64,000 nucleotides of DNA. Source: an uncultured Aquimarina sp. GTDB taxonomy: Bacteria > Bacteroidota > Bacteroidia > Flavobacteriales > Flavobacteriaceae. Below are positions 9,322 to 18,766 of this stretch, in pieces. The DNA lies in contig CANLYR010000021.1 of NCBI GenBank assembly GCA_947495425.1, positions 1-64,000 of the forward strand. Direction: 5' to 3'. A model generated the notes under the pieces. That model searched no databases. It was not told where the DNA came from and was given only the letters and a program-made list of their open reading frames with translations. A program made the position numbers and the translations under genes. How positions within the stretch are numbered: position 1 is the stretch's first letter; each line of letters begins with the position of its first letter.

Positions 9322-10206
9322 TTAAGATATCGTATATTTTAATTCGTTTCTATACTCGCTTGGTGTTCGACCTGTAAATTTCTTAAATAGTTTATTGAAA
9401 TGAGAAAAGTTGCTAAAGCCACTCTCGTAGCAAATATCTGTAATGCTGATTTGTTTTTCGTGTAATAATTTTGATGCATGTACCAAGCGATACTCGTTTA
9501 CAAATTGAACAAAGGTTTTGCTGGTGATTTTTTTGAAATATCTACAGAACCCGGGAACACTCATACTTACTTTATCTGCAATTTCATCTAGTGTAATTGG
9601 TCTGGTAAATTCTTCTTGTACAAAATTAAAAATCTGATTAATTCTATTGTTATCCTGAATTTCAGTTTCAATGATAAACCCTTCAGCATTGAGTATTGTA
9701 TATTCCTTAGTCTTTTCCATTTCCTTGATCACCTGCAGGATTCCGATAAGTTTATCAAAAGGATCTAAATCTTTTAACGCTTCAATCTGGGCTCCAATTT
9801 TTCTTTTAGTATCCCCGTGAAATACAATCCCTTTCTTGGCTTGTAAGAATAGTTTACCAAGAGCATTCATTTCTGGAATTTGAAAGAAAGAAGCTCCCAG
9901 AAAATCTGGTAACATTTGTATAACAGTTTCACTACTATTACCGGTAAAACTATCTGTAAATCCACAATGTGGGAGATTAGAGCCTATAAGCGTCAAAGCT
10001 CCATTACGATAATATGACATATGACTACCAATCTGTCTTTTTCCTGTGCCACCATTAACATATACAATTTCGATTTCGGGATGATAATGCCAAATAGGAT
10101 CTTTATTTACTTTTTCTTTAGAAAATGTTTCAAAATAAAAAGAACTTCCAAATTCGGGAACAATTTTTTCTAAGGATGGTTTTATATTTTTAAATGTATT
10201 CATCAA
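9322..10206 (-). CDS. AraC-family transcriptional regulator with cupin sensor domain
   Basis: 294 residues. The first part is a cupin-type sensor (DPIWHYHPEIEIVYVNGGTGKRQIGSHM at about 36-63), usually binding a sugar or other small ligand. The last hundred residues hold two helix-turn-helix motifs: ITLDEIADKVSMSVPGFCRYFKK and ISITDICYESGFSNFSHFNKLFKKFTGRTPSEYR. It faces away from the secreted-protein gene at 10465, with a 258-base shared upstream region, so it may regulate itself or that gene. Confidence 0.9.
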   Translation of the reverse strand: MMNTFKNIKPSLEKIVPEFGSSFYFETFSKEKVNKDPIWHYHPEIEIVYVNGGTGKRQIGSHMSYYRNGALTLIGSNLPHCGFTDSFTGNSSETVIQMLPDFLGASFFQIPEMNALGKLFLQAKKGIVFHGDTKRKIGAQIEALKDLDPFDKLIGILQVIKEMEKTKEYTILNAEGFIIETEIQDNNRINQIFNFVQEEFTRPITLDEIADKVSMSVPGFCRYFKKITSKTFVQFVNEYRLVHASKLLHEKQISITDICYESGFSNFSHFNKLFKKFTGRTPSEYRNELKYTIS

Positions 10207-10421
10207 TCAAGAATTAGTTGTCGTACAATTTTGAAAATATTTAAATTAACAATTACAATATCGTATTGGTGTAAATATTGCATTTAATCTGTTAAATAAT
10301 GATGTACTAAATTATTAATAATGTGTTAAATTAACTTCGTTATGGTTTTAGCGTTGTTTTTGAAGTTAAAATAGAGCATATTCTTGCAAATATATTTGTG
10401 TTTTTTCAGATAACTGCAGTG

Positions 10422-10429
10422 TAGATTTG
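10422..10429 (+). promoter_or_regulatory. Bacteroidetes -7 promoter element
   Basis: TAGATTTG fits the Bacteroidetes -7 consensus TAnnTTTG, 35 bases before the ATG at 10465. A TTTG lies upstream but 23 bases away, longer than the usual 19. Confidence 0.45.
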
Positions 10430-10464
10430 TATTAATAAACATTAACAACTAAAACTTAAAAGTT

Positions 10465-11052
10465 ATGAAAAGAGTAATTAACCTAAGCCTGCTAGTATGT
10501 GCTATATTATTTAGCACCATTGTAAACGCTTCAGATGTTTTATCTGTCAAAATTGAGAACTCTTCTACGATTAATGTCTCATTATCTAATATAAGTAGCG
10601 GTCAGAAATTGTATTTAAAAGATTATTCAGGAACTATACTGTACAATATTACCCTGGAAGCAATGCCATCTTATACGAAGTATTTTAATCTAAACACAGT
10701 AGGAAACGGTATTTATTTCGTTGAAACCGAAACTGAGTTCGATATTAAAGTAACACCTGTACTTAAGAATGCACAAGGGATCGCTTTGATTAATGATTCG
10801 TCGGTTACTGTTTTTAAGCCAAAAGTACGCATAGATAACACTTTGGTAAGAGTAATGTTTACTAGGGTAGAAGAGTCTCCTTTGGATGTTTCTATCTACG
10901 ATGAAGATGGAAACATGTTGTCAAACGAAAATGTAGAAGATGATGAATTAATCTTTCAGAGAGCATATAATTTTTCTGCAGTACCTCCTGGAGAATACAC
11001 GATTCATTTTTCTTTGAAGGATAGAAAATTTATAAGAGAAGTTAGTATTTGA
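10465..11052 (+). CDS. Secreted beta-sandwich protein of unknown function
   Basis: 195 residues with a signal peptide (1-22, ending IVNAS). The mature protein is made of beta strands (TINVSLSNISSGQKLYLKDYSGTILYNITLE, then VRVMFTRVEESPLDVSIYDEDGNMLSNENV) and ends PPGEYTIHFSLKDRKFIREVSI. The second half resembles the Ig-like/T9SS-sorting style fold, but it is not a recognised C-terminal sorting domain. The gene has its own -7 element at 10422-10429 and a terminator at 11076-11112, so it is a single transcription unit. Function unknown. Confidence 0.75.
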   Translation: MKRVINLSLLVCAILFSTIVNASDVLSVKIENSSTINVSLSNISSGQKLYLKDYSGTILYNITLEAMPSYTKYFNLNTVGNGIYFVETETEFDIKVTPVLKNAQGIALINDSSVTVFKPKVRIDNTLVRVMFTRVEESPLDVSIYDEDGNMLSNENVEDDELIFQRAYNFSAVPPGEYTIHFSLKDRKFIREVSI

Positions 11053-11075
11053 TTGTTTATTAACTTAACCACTTT

Positions 11076-11112
11076 GAAAAAGGCATTAACATCTCGTTAT
11101 TGCCTTTTTTTA
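11076..11112 (+). terminator. Rho-independent terminator
   Basis: AAAAAGGCA and TTGCCTTTTTTT arms around ATTAACATCTCGTTA, ending in a T-run, just downstream of the 10465-11052 gene. Confidence 0.8.
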
Positions 11113-11443
11113 TTGCTGTGTCTCGTCTTGAAACAAGTCGATATTGTGCTAACCAATTTTTGGATGACTTATGCTGTTTTAGTAAAATAGCACAAAATCT
11201 TATTTCTTCTATAATTAAAATTTAAAGCAGGTTGGTTCGATATTGCAAGATCCTGTTCTTTTGAATACATCTAAGTTTGTCCACAGAGGTCGTTTACGTT
11301 TTCATAGGTTCTGTATACTAAGAAATTTATCCGTTTATGAAGAATAAGAACACATAGAGCTCAGTTATGATTCTGCTCTTACGGCGAAATAGGAGTACTT
11401 AGGTAGAAAGAGTAGCTTATAAAGCCTAGAAAGTTTATGACAT
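11113..11443. other. Intergenic DNA between convergent genes
   Basis: About 330 bases between two convergent transcription units. No open frame, tRNA or clear hairpin apart from the two flanking terminators. It may be decayed sequence. Confidence 0.5.
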
Positions 11444-11472
11444 AAAAAACGCCACGAAATTCGTGGCGTTTT
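11444..11472 (-). terminator. Rho-independent terminator of the DUF5723-OmpA gene
   Basis: Perfect palindrome AAAACGCCACGAA / TTCGTGGCGTTTT with A/T runs on both sides, 22 bases past the stop at 11495. It could act in both directions. Confidence 0.8.
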
Positions 11473-11494
11473 CATATATAAAATGATTTCAGGT

Positions 11495-13588
11495 TTATTC
11501 TCTTACCAGATTAATCTCTACACGTCTGTTTTGTGCTCTACCAGCTCTAGTTTTATTAGTGGCAATAGGTCTGTCTTCACCATATCCTACGGCCGATAAT
11601 CTAAATTGATCAATTCCGTTTTCTGATAAGTAATTCTTTACAGCATTAGCTCTAGAATCAGACAGTCTCTGATTAAGTTTTGCACTACCAGCACTATCAG
11701 TATGACCTTCTATGGTAAACTTAGCAGTGGAGTACTCGTTGAGTATAGCTATAATGTCTTTTAATACTTTATTTGATTCTTCTTTGATTGATGATTTACC
11801 AGAATCAAATAAGATTGTTTTTGCATATTCATTTAGCGTTTTTTGTACTTCTTCAGTAACTTCTGGGCAACCATTATTAGCCACTGTACCAGCAACATCT
11901 GGGCAATTATCATCCTTGTCTAATACACCATCACTATCGGTGTCTGGCCAAGGGCAACCCTGATTTTCTGTAGGTCCTGCAACTTCTGGACAGCTATCAT
12001 CTTTATCTAATAATCCATCACCATCTGTATCAGGCCATGGGCAACCGTCGTTATCTACTTCTCCGGCTTCTTCAGGACATTTATCATCTTTGTCCAATAC
12101 AGTATCCCCATCAGTATCCGGCCATGGGCAACCAAAGTTTTCTTCAGGTCCAGCTTCTTCAGGGCATTCGTCTACTTTATCTAAAACACCGTCTCCATCT
12201 TTATCTTTTGGTCTTGATTGATATACAGGTACTTTAAGCCCTACGTATACATCTGCAGCTTTAGCTTCATCACTAATCAATAAAGATACTATTGATCCAG
12301 AACCAACATAAAGAGGTCCTGCTCTAAGACCAGCTCCCCATTGAAATCCACTATGTTGCAACACACTCAACGGAGAATAAAAACTAAACCATTTGCTTTC
12401 GAATCTAGGTGTAAGCGATACTGTATTTGCAACTCTACTTACATTTAGTTTTTCTTTTGAAGTAAGTGAAAGGTCTGTGTTTAGATTAACATAAAACTTT
12501 TGATTGATATTCCAATCTGCGTTTATATGTAATGCTGTAGGTAAAACGGCATTTTCTGTATCATTAACCGTAGTAAATTGATAGAAGTTTTCAAGATCAT
12601 TCGGATCTTCAATATTTTCAAAGTCTTCTTGTCTAAGTGTATTATTAAAATCGTAACGTTCTTCAGTACCATTGTATGCAATCGATCCAAGGTCTGTAAG
12701 AGATAAACCAAGTTTCAGTTTATATTTATTAACGTCCTTTGGCATATACGTGTTTCCTTTACTATCAGTAGATGTATATTCTTGGTAATCAGGTCTCCAT
12801 TCATACACAAAACCAAGATCAACTCCAATTCCAGTGGCTTCTGTATCGATTTCAAAATCTGTATCATCTAAGTCTCCACTTACATTTTCACTATACCCAT
12901 AGGCGATATCTCCTGTGGTAGTTACTGAACCTTCACCAGAAATGATTTCATTAGCATCAAAGTCAACATTTAAAGATGTACCACTAGCATACGCAGAAGC
13001 TATACCTTGGAGGTATTTTAAGGTGATACCTCCTTTTACAAAATGCTGTTCCTTATTCATTAGCACTCTCGCATAGGATACACCTACTTCAGCCCATGAA
13101 TGCGAATTTGCGAATAAATCGCCTTGATTTACATTGAAATCAATATTGTCATCAAAATTATCAATAAGACTTTCAATGGTTTCACCATTTACTCCATTTA
13201 CATTGAAAAAAGTTCTTACCCTACTATATACTGCAATTGAATTTTTTTCATTGATATTAAACATGAATGCGGGTCCAAGTACATCTACATTTCCTAGTAC
13301 ATTATTTTGGTCTTTTGGGAACCTTTTAGCATCCTCATCAAAGTCATAATCGTCATCAGTAAGATCTGAAATTCCTGCTCCAAAATAATCGTTACCTATA
13401 AAAGCACTAACGCCAACCAGATTAATATCGGTTTTAAATCTAGAGTCTACGATGTTGGCTGGGTTGCTAATTACGCCATGCACACCACTGTAATTATCAG
13501 TAAGAAACCCCATATAAGATTGGGCTTTGACTGATATCATTAATACAAGGAATATCCCTGTTACAATAAGTTTTTTCATTTTTTTCAA
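11495..13588 (-). CDS. DUF5723 outer-membrane protein with TSP3 repeats and OmpA domain
   Basis: 697 residues in three parts. After a signal peptide (about 1-22, ending VKAQS) comes a Bacteroidetes beta-barrel of the DUF5723 type (YMGFLTDNYSGVHGVISNPANIVDSRFKTDIN), to about residue 460. Next are four thrombospondin type-3 calcium-binding repeats of the form DxDGDGxxDKxDxCPexxG...GCPWPDT (about 462-575). Last is an OmpA peptidoglycan-binding domain (ILFDSGKSSIKEES, IEGHTDSAGSAKLNQRLSDSRANAVK, NRRVEI). The protein should link the outer membrane to the wall. The four TSP3 units are near-copies at DNA level (11880-12200). It lies upstream of no obvious partner; the next gene is a separate OmpA lipoprotein. 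ATG codons at 13588 and 13579 are both possible starts. Confidence 0.9.
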   Translation of the reverse strand: MKKMKKLIVTGIFLVLMISVKAQSYMGFLTDNYSGVHGVISNPANIVDSRFKTDINLVGVSAFIGNDYFGAGISDLTDDDYDFDEDAKRFPKDQNNVLGNVDVLGPAFMFNINEKNSIAVYSRVRTFFNVNGVNGETIESLIDNFDDNIDFNVNQGDLFANSHSWAEVGVSYARVLMNKEQHFVKGGITLKYLQGIASAYASGTSLNVDFDANEIISGEGSVTTTGDIAYGYSENVSGDLDDTDFEIDTEATGIGVDLGFVYEWRPDYQEYTSTDSKGNTYMPKDVNKYKLKLGLSLTDLGSIAYNGTEERYDFNNTLRQEDFENIEDPNDLENFYQFTTVNDTENAVLPTALHINADWNINQKFYVNLNTDLSLTSKEKLNVSRVANTVSLTPRFESKWFSFYSPLSVLQHSGFQWGAGLRAGPLYVGSGSIVSLLISDEAKAADVYVGLKVPVYQSRPKDKDGDGVLDKVDECPEEAGPEENFGCPWPDTDGDTVLDKDDKCPEEAGEVDNDGCPWPDTDGDGLLDKDDSCPEVAGPTENQGCPWPDTDSDGVLDKDDNCPDVAGTVANNGCPEVTEEVQKTLNEYAKTILFDSGKSSIKEESNKVLKDIIAILNEYSTAKFTIEGHTDSAGSAKLNQRLSDSRANAVKNYLSENGIDQFRLSAVGYGEDRPIATNKTRAGRAQNRRVEINLVRE

Positions 13589-13696
13589 ATTTAGATTCGG
13601 TTAACAGCGAGCAAATATATCTTAAATTTTTAATATAGAATGCTACTCAGATACAAGAAAGAAGATCGGCTGTGTTTTTTATGGTTTAAGCATATA

Positions 13697-13732
13697 CAAA
13701 AAAAGGATTGCCTGTATGAGACAATCCTTTTT
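13697..13732 (-). terminator. Rho-independent terminator
   Basis: AAAAAAGGATTG / CAATCCTTTTT arms around CCTGTATGAGA, 19 bases past the stop of the OmpA lipoprotein gene. Confidence 0.8.
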
Positions 13733-13750
13733 ACGTTATTTTGAGAGGGC

Positions 13751-14617
13751 TTAGTTTCCTCCTTGAGAAGCTTTTTTCATACCATCTTCAATCATATTAT
13801 AAAATTGATCTAGTTTTGGCAATACTACAATTCTTGTACGTCTGTTTTTTGCTTTATTAGCAGCAGAACTATTATCAGCAACAGGAACATAATAACTTCT
13901 TCCTGCAGCAGTCATACGCTTTGGATCTACTTTGAATTCATTTTGTAATACTCTAACTACAGATGTAGCACGTTTTACACTAAGATCCCAGTTGTCAACA
14001 AGAACTTTACTTTTGATAGGTACATTATCTGTATGTCCTTCAACCAAAAACTCGATATCAGGCTTATCATTAACTACTTTGGCTACTTTACCAAGTACTT
14101 CTTTTGCTCTTGCAGATACACTATAACTTCCGCTCTTGAAAAGAAGTTTATCAGAAATTGATACATATACCACTCCTTTTTCTACATTAATCTCAATATC
14201 CTCATCGGCAAGATTTCCTAAAGCTCCTTTAAGACTAGTTACAAGAGCCAAGGTAACAGAATCTTTCTTGGTAATCGCATCCTGCATTGTTCTTATTTGT
14301 AAATCTTTTTCTTTGATACTCTCTAAAGATTTTTCAAGATTCTCTGCTTCTTTGGTTGATAACGTAGCCAAATTACCTACATTATTTAATAAAGCAGAAT
14401 TTTGATTTTTTAGGTTTGATACTTGATCTTGAAGAACTTTAAGTTGTGAAGTAGAGCTTGATTTCTCTTCAAGACAGCTATTTAGTTTAACTGTAGCTGT
14501 ATTTAACAGATCTTGTGTTTCTTTGTTTTTAGCTTCTAGTTCAGAAAATTTCTTCTGTGAAACACAAGAAGATAATAATACTGCCATAGAGGCTCCAATA
14601 ATCATTACTTTTTTCAT
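13751..14617 (-). CDS. OmpA-family lipoprotein with coiled-coil stalk
   Basis: 288 residues. Lipoprotein signal MKKVMIIGASMAVLLSSC with Cys18, then a coiled coil (about 20-110, SELEAKNKETQDLL and LEKSLESIKEKDLQ), then an OmpA domain with LFKSGSYSVSARAKEVL, VEGHTDNVPIKSKV, NWDLSVKRATSVVRVL and NRRTRIVVLP. It anchors the outer membrane to peptidoglycan. The protein at 48253-49083 is a clear paralogue with the same layout (same KRATSxVRxLQN and LFKTASYxVSxxA segments). An upstream TATTTTTG (minus strand, about 14657-14664) fits the -7 element. Confidence 0.9.
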   Translation of the reverse strand: MKKVMIIGASMAVLLSSCVSQKKFSELEAKNKETQDLLNTATVKLNSCLEEKSSSTSQLKVLQDQVSNLKNQNSALLNNVGNLATLSTKEAENLEKSLESIKEKDLQIRTMQDAITKKDSVTLALVTSLKGALGNLADEDIEINVEKGVVYVSISDKLLFKSGSYSVSARAKEVLGKVAKVVNDKPDIEFLVEGHTDNVPIKSKVLVDNWDLSVKRATSVVRVLQNEFKVDPKRMTAAGRSYYVPVADNSSAANKAKNRRTRIVVLPKLDQFYNMIEDGMKKASQGGN

Positions 14618-14707
14618 TAGAAAGTGTGTTTTAAGTCTTATTAGGGTTTAATAATTCAAAAATATTAAAAATGTAATGCAATACTAGTCCATTAACAATA
14701 CTTTAAT

Positions 14708-15712
14708 TTATATTCCCTTATTTAATTGGTTGAAAAATTTACGTTTTAAAATAAAATACTGCCATACAACGGAAAAAAATGAATAATATTTCCCTGCTTT
14801 GGAAAGTTTTTTCCGTTTTTTTAAAAAAACATTCAAATTTCTGTAAAAGCTGATATGTGCTTTGAGTATAGAAACAAAATGAGAAGTTTTTCCATCACAT
14901 AAAAATTTTATTGCTGCTAATCCATCCAGAACCATTCTGATAAAAATGATTAGCCATACAGCTGACCCTGGAACATTTTTGATTAAAAGAAAAAGGTTAT
15001 TTCTAAAATTGAGATATGTTTTTTTTGGATTCATGGTATCCAAAGTTGCACCACCTAAATGATATACTACTGATGATCCTGAGTATATTATTTTGTATCC
15101 ATGGTTTTGAATGCGCCAACAAAGATCAATTTCTTCTTGATGCGCAAAGAAATCTTCGTCTAATTTTCCTACTTCTTCAAATATTTGTTTTCTAATAAAT
15201 AAACAGGCCCCACTAGCCCAAAATATTGAAGCGGTATCATTATACTGCCCTGTATCCTCTTCTATAGTATCAAAAATCCTACCTCTACAATATGGATATC
15301 CTAATCTGTCTAAATATCCTCCGGCAGCTCCTGCATATTCAAAATGTGTTTTTTTCTTGTAATCTAAAATTTTAGGCTGAATTGCAGCAACATGACTAGA
15401 GGACTCAAAAGATTTTATAATTGGGATAAGCCAGTTTTTGGTCACCTCTACATCACTATTGAGCAAGCAGTATACATCGGCTTCAATTTTTGACAGCGCA
15501 TCATTATACCCTTTTGCATATCCACCATTCACTTTATTTTGGATGATTTTTACTTCAGGAAAGGTGGCTCTAGTATAAATTACAGAATCATCTGTAGAAG
15601 CATTATCAGCCACATAAACCGTAGCTTCTTTAGAATAGTTTACTACAGAGGGTAAAAACTGTTCTAGTAATGACTTCCCGTTCCAATTAAGTATGACTAC
15701 TGCTATTTTCAC
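14708..15712 (-). CDS. Family 2 glycosyltransferase
   Basis: 334 residues of the GT2 GT-A fold: VVILNWNGKSLLEQFLPSV at the N-terminus, ATVYVADNASTDDSV for nucleotide-sugar binding, VYCLLNSDVEV with the metal-binding acidic motif (about 79-89), and HQEEIDLCWRIQNHGYKIIY near the catalytic base. This matches rhamnosyl/dTDP-sugar transferases (WbbL-like) making surface glycans. A hydrophobic segment (about 248-270, GSAVWLIIFIRMVLDGLAAI) and a basic tail suggest membrane association. It is not in a polysaccharide cluster here. Confidence 0.9.
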   Translation of the reverse strand: MKIAVVILNWNGKSLLEQFLPSVVNYSKEATVYVADNASTDDSVIYTRATFPEVKIIQNKVNGGYAKGYNDALSKIEADVYCLLNSDVEVTKNWLIPIIKSFESSSHVAAIQPKILDYKKKTHFEYAGAAGGYLDRLGYPYCRGRIFDTIEEDTGQYNDTASIFWASGACLFIRKQIFEEVGKLDEDFFAHQEEIDLCWRIQNHGYKIIYSGSSVVYHLGGATLDTMNPKKTYLNFRNNLFLLIKNVPGSAVWLIIFIRMVLDGLAAIKFLCDGKTSHFVSILKAHISFYRNLNVFLKKRKKLSKAGKYYSFFSVVWQYFILKRKFFNQLNKGI

Positions 15713-15824
15713 AACTGCAAATTAATGAGTTTATTCTGAAAAATAGCAGTAGTCAGACTGGAATAATTTTTTAATCGAAAACTGGCTAAACTTAATTAGT
15801 TTAGATTACTTATACAAATAGTTG

Positions 15825-17045
15825 CTAACGAAGTATATAACATGCAACTCCTTCATAACGATATCCTGTTGCATTATTACCCTCATTACGATTTGTTGTG
15901 TAAAAATGATTTACAGCACTAGAATTATAGAAACGATATAATGCCATCCTACCACTACCTCTAGATGGATATACATAGCCAGCTATACCTTGATATTGAT
16001 ACCCGACCGCATTGTTTATTTCTCTACGGCTTGTTGAATAAAAATGATTTTTTGCAATTCTGTTGTAGGCTTTGTATAGAGGAATAGTACCATTTACTTT
16101 TTTATCAAAAACTTTACCAATAGCACCTTCTAATCTGTATCCAGATGGAGCACTTCGGCTAGTACTATAATAGTGATCAACTGCTCTGCCGTTGTAGAAC
16201 CTATAAAAAGTTTTGGGAGTTATCGTTGGAGGAGTTGGATTTCTACGATATAAATTTTGAAGAGCTGTTCGATCACTTGCAATAAATGGTCGGTCTACAT
16301 TTTGTCCAATACATGCCAACATCCAGGAATTAGCCACAGGTCTTGAGGGAGTCCCAGGAATTAATACAGCTCCAACACCTGCTGGTCCTTCATTGCCACC
16401 ACTAAAGCTTCTATCTGCAAAATCCGTGTGTCTAAATCCTATGCAATGTCCAATTTCATGAGCTATAACAGACTTGGTATTCCCTAATCTATTCGCACCT
16501 CCATAGAAAGAAGTACTCATTTGAATGGTATTATGCGGTCTCCCATTTCTTAGAAACCCTGCACGAGCATAAGTTCCTGTTCCTAATGTAGCAGGTATGA
16601 TACGAATATCATTACTTGATGCATTTGTAGTACGCTGAAACGTTAAACGTAGATTAAGTGCATTGTATCTTCTCAATGCTTGATCAGTAGCATCTCTAAC
16701 GAATGCCCCCAAAGCTGGGTCTACATAAACTCTAATAGTTCTGGTGCCCGATACCAGGTTATTTGTCCTATAGTGCTTTTCTTGACCAGTATTTTCTTTG
16801 GCAAGCTCATTAATTTCTTCTTCAGAAAGAAAAATATCATATTCTACTACATATCCATCTTCAATCTTTGATAAACCTTCACTGGTATGAAATCCTGCTT
16901 TTTCTAATTTTTGGATGATGTGTTGTGGAACTTCTTGCTTTTCATTGGTATTTTCTTGTGGTAATTCTTGGTCTACCTCACAAGAAGAGACTATAAATAA
17001 TAAACAAGATAGTAATGTTGTAATTAATAATTTGAGTGAATTCAT
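15825..17045 (-). CDS. Secreted HEIGH-type zinc metalloprotease with C-terminal DUF5648 repeats
   Basis: 406 residues from the ATG at 17045; the frame is open farther upstream but only this start gives a lipoprotein signal (IVSSC, Cys22). The catalytic domain (about 100-255) has a full HExxHxxGxxH site, HEIGHCIGFRH, with H196, E197, H200 and H206, as in the M57 dual-action HEIGH metalloproteases of Bacteroidetes. The last 120 residues are three repeats of about 40 residues (YRFYNGRAVDHYYSTSR..GYRLEGAIGKVF; YKAYNRIAKNHFYSTSR; YRFYNSSAVNHFYTTNR), the DUF5648 pattern, a possible binding domain. Single transcription unit. Confidence 0.9.
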   Translation of the reverse strand: MNSLKLLITTLLSCLLFIVSSCEVDQELPQENTNEKQEVPQHIIQKLEKAGFHTSEGLSKIEDGYVVEYDIFLSEEEINELAKENTGQEKHYRTNNLVSGTRTIRVYVDPALGAFVRDATDQALRRYNALNLRLTFQRTTNASSNDIRIIPATLGTGTYARAGFLRNGRPHNTIQMSTSFYGGANRLGNTKSVIAHEIGHCIGFRHTDFADRSFSGGNEGPAGVGAVLIPGTPSRPVANSWMLACIGQNVDRPFIASDRTALQNLYRRNPTPPTITPKTFYRFYNGRAVDHYYSTSRSAPSGYRLEGAIGKVFDKKVNGTIPLYKAYNRIAKNHFYSTSRREINNAVGYQYQGIAGYVYPSRGSGRMALYRFYNSSAVNHFYTTNRNEGNNATGYRYEGVACYILR

Positions 17046-17220
17046 AATTTTAGATTTTAAAGTGTAGTTTAACCAGTTTTGAATATTCAATTATGATCTA
17101 AAATTATTAGTGTAGCGCGTGAATCACAAACAAGGGTTATTGGCATTTATAAATTCAAAGTTTGAATTAATAAATATCAGTTACAAGTTTACACAGAAAA
17201 ACAAAGTTTCTATATACTTT

Positions 17221-17664
17221 CTATTGATAGCTAGGGATATCTTGTAGAAATGCATATTGTTTATCGACGTAGTTCATTTGGCAAAAGTAATGATTCACAC
17301 CATTAGTAATCATCAAATATTCTGCATCTAAGGCAAGATTGTATCTGGCGATTTGATCAAAAACTTCTTGAGTTATCTTCACCATATGAGATTTGCATTC
17401 TATGATAAGAAATATACTACCATCTGGATTAAATATGATAATGTCATAACGTTTACTTAGGTCATTAACTTTAATTAACTTTTCTACATTAATAAGGCTC
17501 TCGGGATACTTTTTTTGCTCAATAAGAAAGTTAACTGTATGTTGGCGCACCCATTCTTCTGGCGTAAGAATGATAAATTTTTTACGAATTCGGTCAAAAA
17601 TAGAAACTTTATTTTCGCTATTTTTGAACCTGAATTGGTATGCCGGAAAGTTCAACTTTTTCAT
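17221..17664 (-). CDS. HsdR N-terminal-type nuclease-like protein
   Basis: About 147 residues matching the N-terminal domain of type I restriction HsdR subunits (PD-(D/E)xK fold). Visible are LTPEEWVRQHTVNFL, the KRYDIIIFNPDGSIFLIIECKSH stretch with the catalytic D and E-x-K pattern, and a final YLMITNGVNHYFCQM. There is no helicase part and no hsdM or hsdS gene nearby, so it is not a restriction system. ATGs at 17670 and 17664 both fit. It faces holA with only 32 bases between the starts, an arrangement I know from other flavobacterial genomes; a housekeeping DNA role is possible. Confidence 0.85.
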   Translation of the reverse strand: MKKLNFPAYQFRFKNSENKVSIFDRIRKKFIILTPEEWVRQHTVNFLIEQKKYPESLINVEKLIKVNDLSKRYDIIIFNPDGSIFLIIECKSHMVKITQEVFDQIARYNLALDAEYLMITNGVNHYFCQMNYVDKQYAFLQDIPSYQ

Positions 17665-17696
17665 TTGCATAGCACAAATTTGATGATTTTTTCTGA

Positions 17697-18701
17697 ATGG
17701 ATGAAGTAAAACAAATTGTAACCGATATAAAGAATGGCAATATTAAGCCGATTTACTTCCTAATGGGAGATGAACCCTATTACATTGATCGAATTTCTGA
17801 ATTTATTGATAAGAATGTACTGGCAGAAGAAGAAAAGGGATTCAATCAGATGGTGCTTTATGGTAGGGATGTTACTATAGATGATATAGTTGCTAATGCA
17901 AAACGTTTTCCTATGATGGCAGAACGTCAGGTGGTTATCGTAAAAGAAGCACAAGATTTATCACGAACGATAGAAAAACTTGCCGATTATGCCGAGAATC
18001 CTCAACCGTCTACAGTTTTGGTCCTTTGTTATAAATATAAAAAGATTGATAAGCGAAAGAAGCTTTATAAAATCGTAGCTAAGAATGGGGTCATCTTCGA
18101 AAGTAAGAAATTATACGAAAATCAAGTTGCCGATTGGATACGAAGAGTGTTGGGAGGAGCAAAATACAATATAGATCCCAAAGCAGCGCAAATGCTAGTC
18201 GAATTTTTAGGTACAGATCTCAGTAAAATTAATAATGAATTAGAAAAACTGAAGCTAATTATTCCTTCTGGGTCACAAATCACCGCAGATCAAATCGAAG
18301 AAAATATTGGGATAAGTAAAGAGTTTAATAATTTTGAACTTCGCAAGGCGATAGGCACCAGAAATGTCACAAAGGCGCATAGAATAATTAATTATTTTGC
18401 TCAAAACCCAAAAGATAACCCCTTGGTAGTCACTATCTCTTTGTTATATAGCTTTTTTTCTCAAGTACTACAGTATCATGGGTTATCAGATAAGTCGCAG
18501 CGCAATGTGGCCGGAGTACTAAAAATCAACCCTTATTTTGTAAAAGACTATACAGAAGCAGCGCATAACTATCCCATGAAAAAAGTAAGCAGGATTATAA
18601 CCTTGCTTAGAGATGCAGATGTAAAAAGTAAAGGAGTAGGGGCCGTTAGTCTTCCACAAGGTGATATCCTTAAAGAACTTTTGGTGAAGATTATGGGGTA
18701 A
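17697..18701 (+). CDS. holA: DNA polymerase III delta subunit
   Basis: 334 residues of the clamp-loader delta subunit, which opens the beta clamp for loading on DNA. The start MDEVKQIVTDIKNGNIKPIYFLMGDEPYYIDRISEFI is typical (the GDEPY/F motif), followed by VNAKRFPMMAERQVVIVKEA and the domain III region KDNPLVVTISLLYSFFSQVLQYHGL. Length is normal for Bacteroidetes HolA. Divergent from the HsdR-N-like gene. Confidence 0.95.
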   Translation: MDEVKQIVTDIKNGNIKPIYFLMGDEPYYIDRISEFIDKNVLAEEEKGFNQMVLYGRDVTIDDIVANAKRFPMMAERQVVIVKEAQDLSRTIEKLADYAENPQPSTVLVLCYKYKKIDKRKKLYKIVAKNGVIFESKKLYENQVADWIRRVLGGAKYNIDPKAAQMLVEFLGTDLSKINNELEKLKLIIPSGSQITADQIEENIGISKEFNNFELRKAIGTRNVTKAHRIINYFAQNPKDNPLVVTISLLYSFFSQVLQYHGLSDKSQRNVAGVLKINPYFVKDYTEAAHNYPMKKVSRIITLLRDADVKSKGVGAVSLPQGDILKELLVKIMG

Positions 18702-18766
18702 TTGTGTGGTTGTTTATTAGCAATTGTTTAACAGCTTTTTATAAGCAACAGTCTTACATTTAATAT

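Noticed and set aside
11113-11443. tRNA or small RNA gene in the 330-base gap
   Set aside because: No cloverleaf, no T-loop consensus in context and no promoter-terminator pair found.
17221-17664. Type I restriction-modification locus
   Set aside because: Only the HsdR N-terminal domain is present; no HsdM, HsdS or motor domain in the window.
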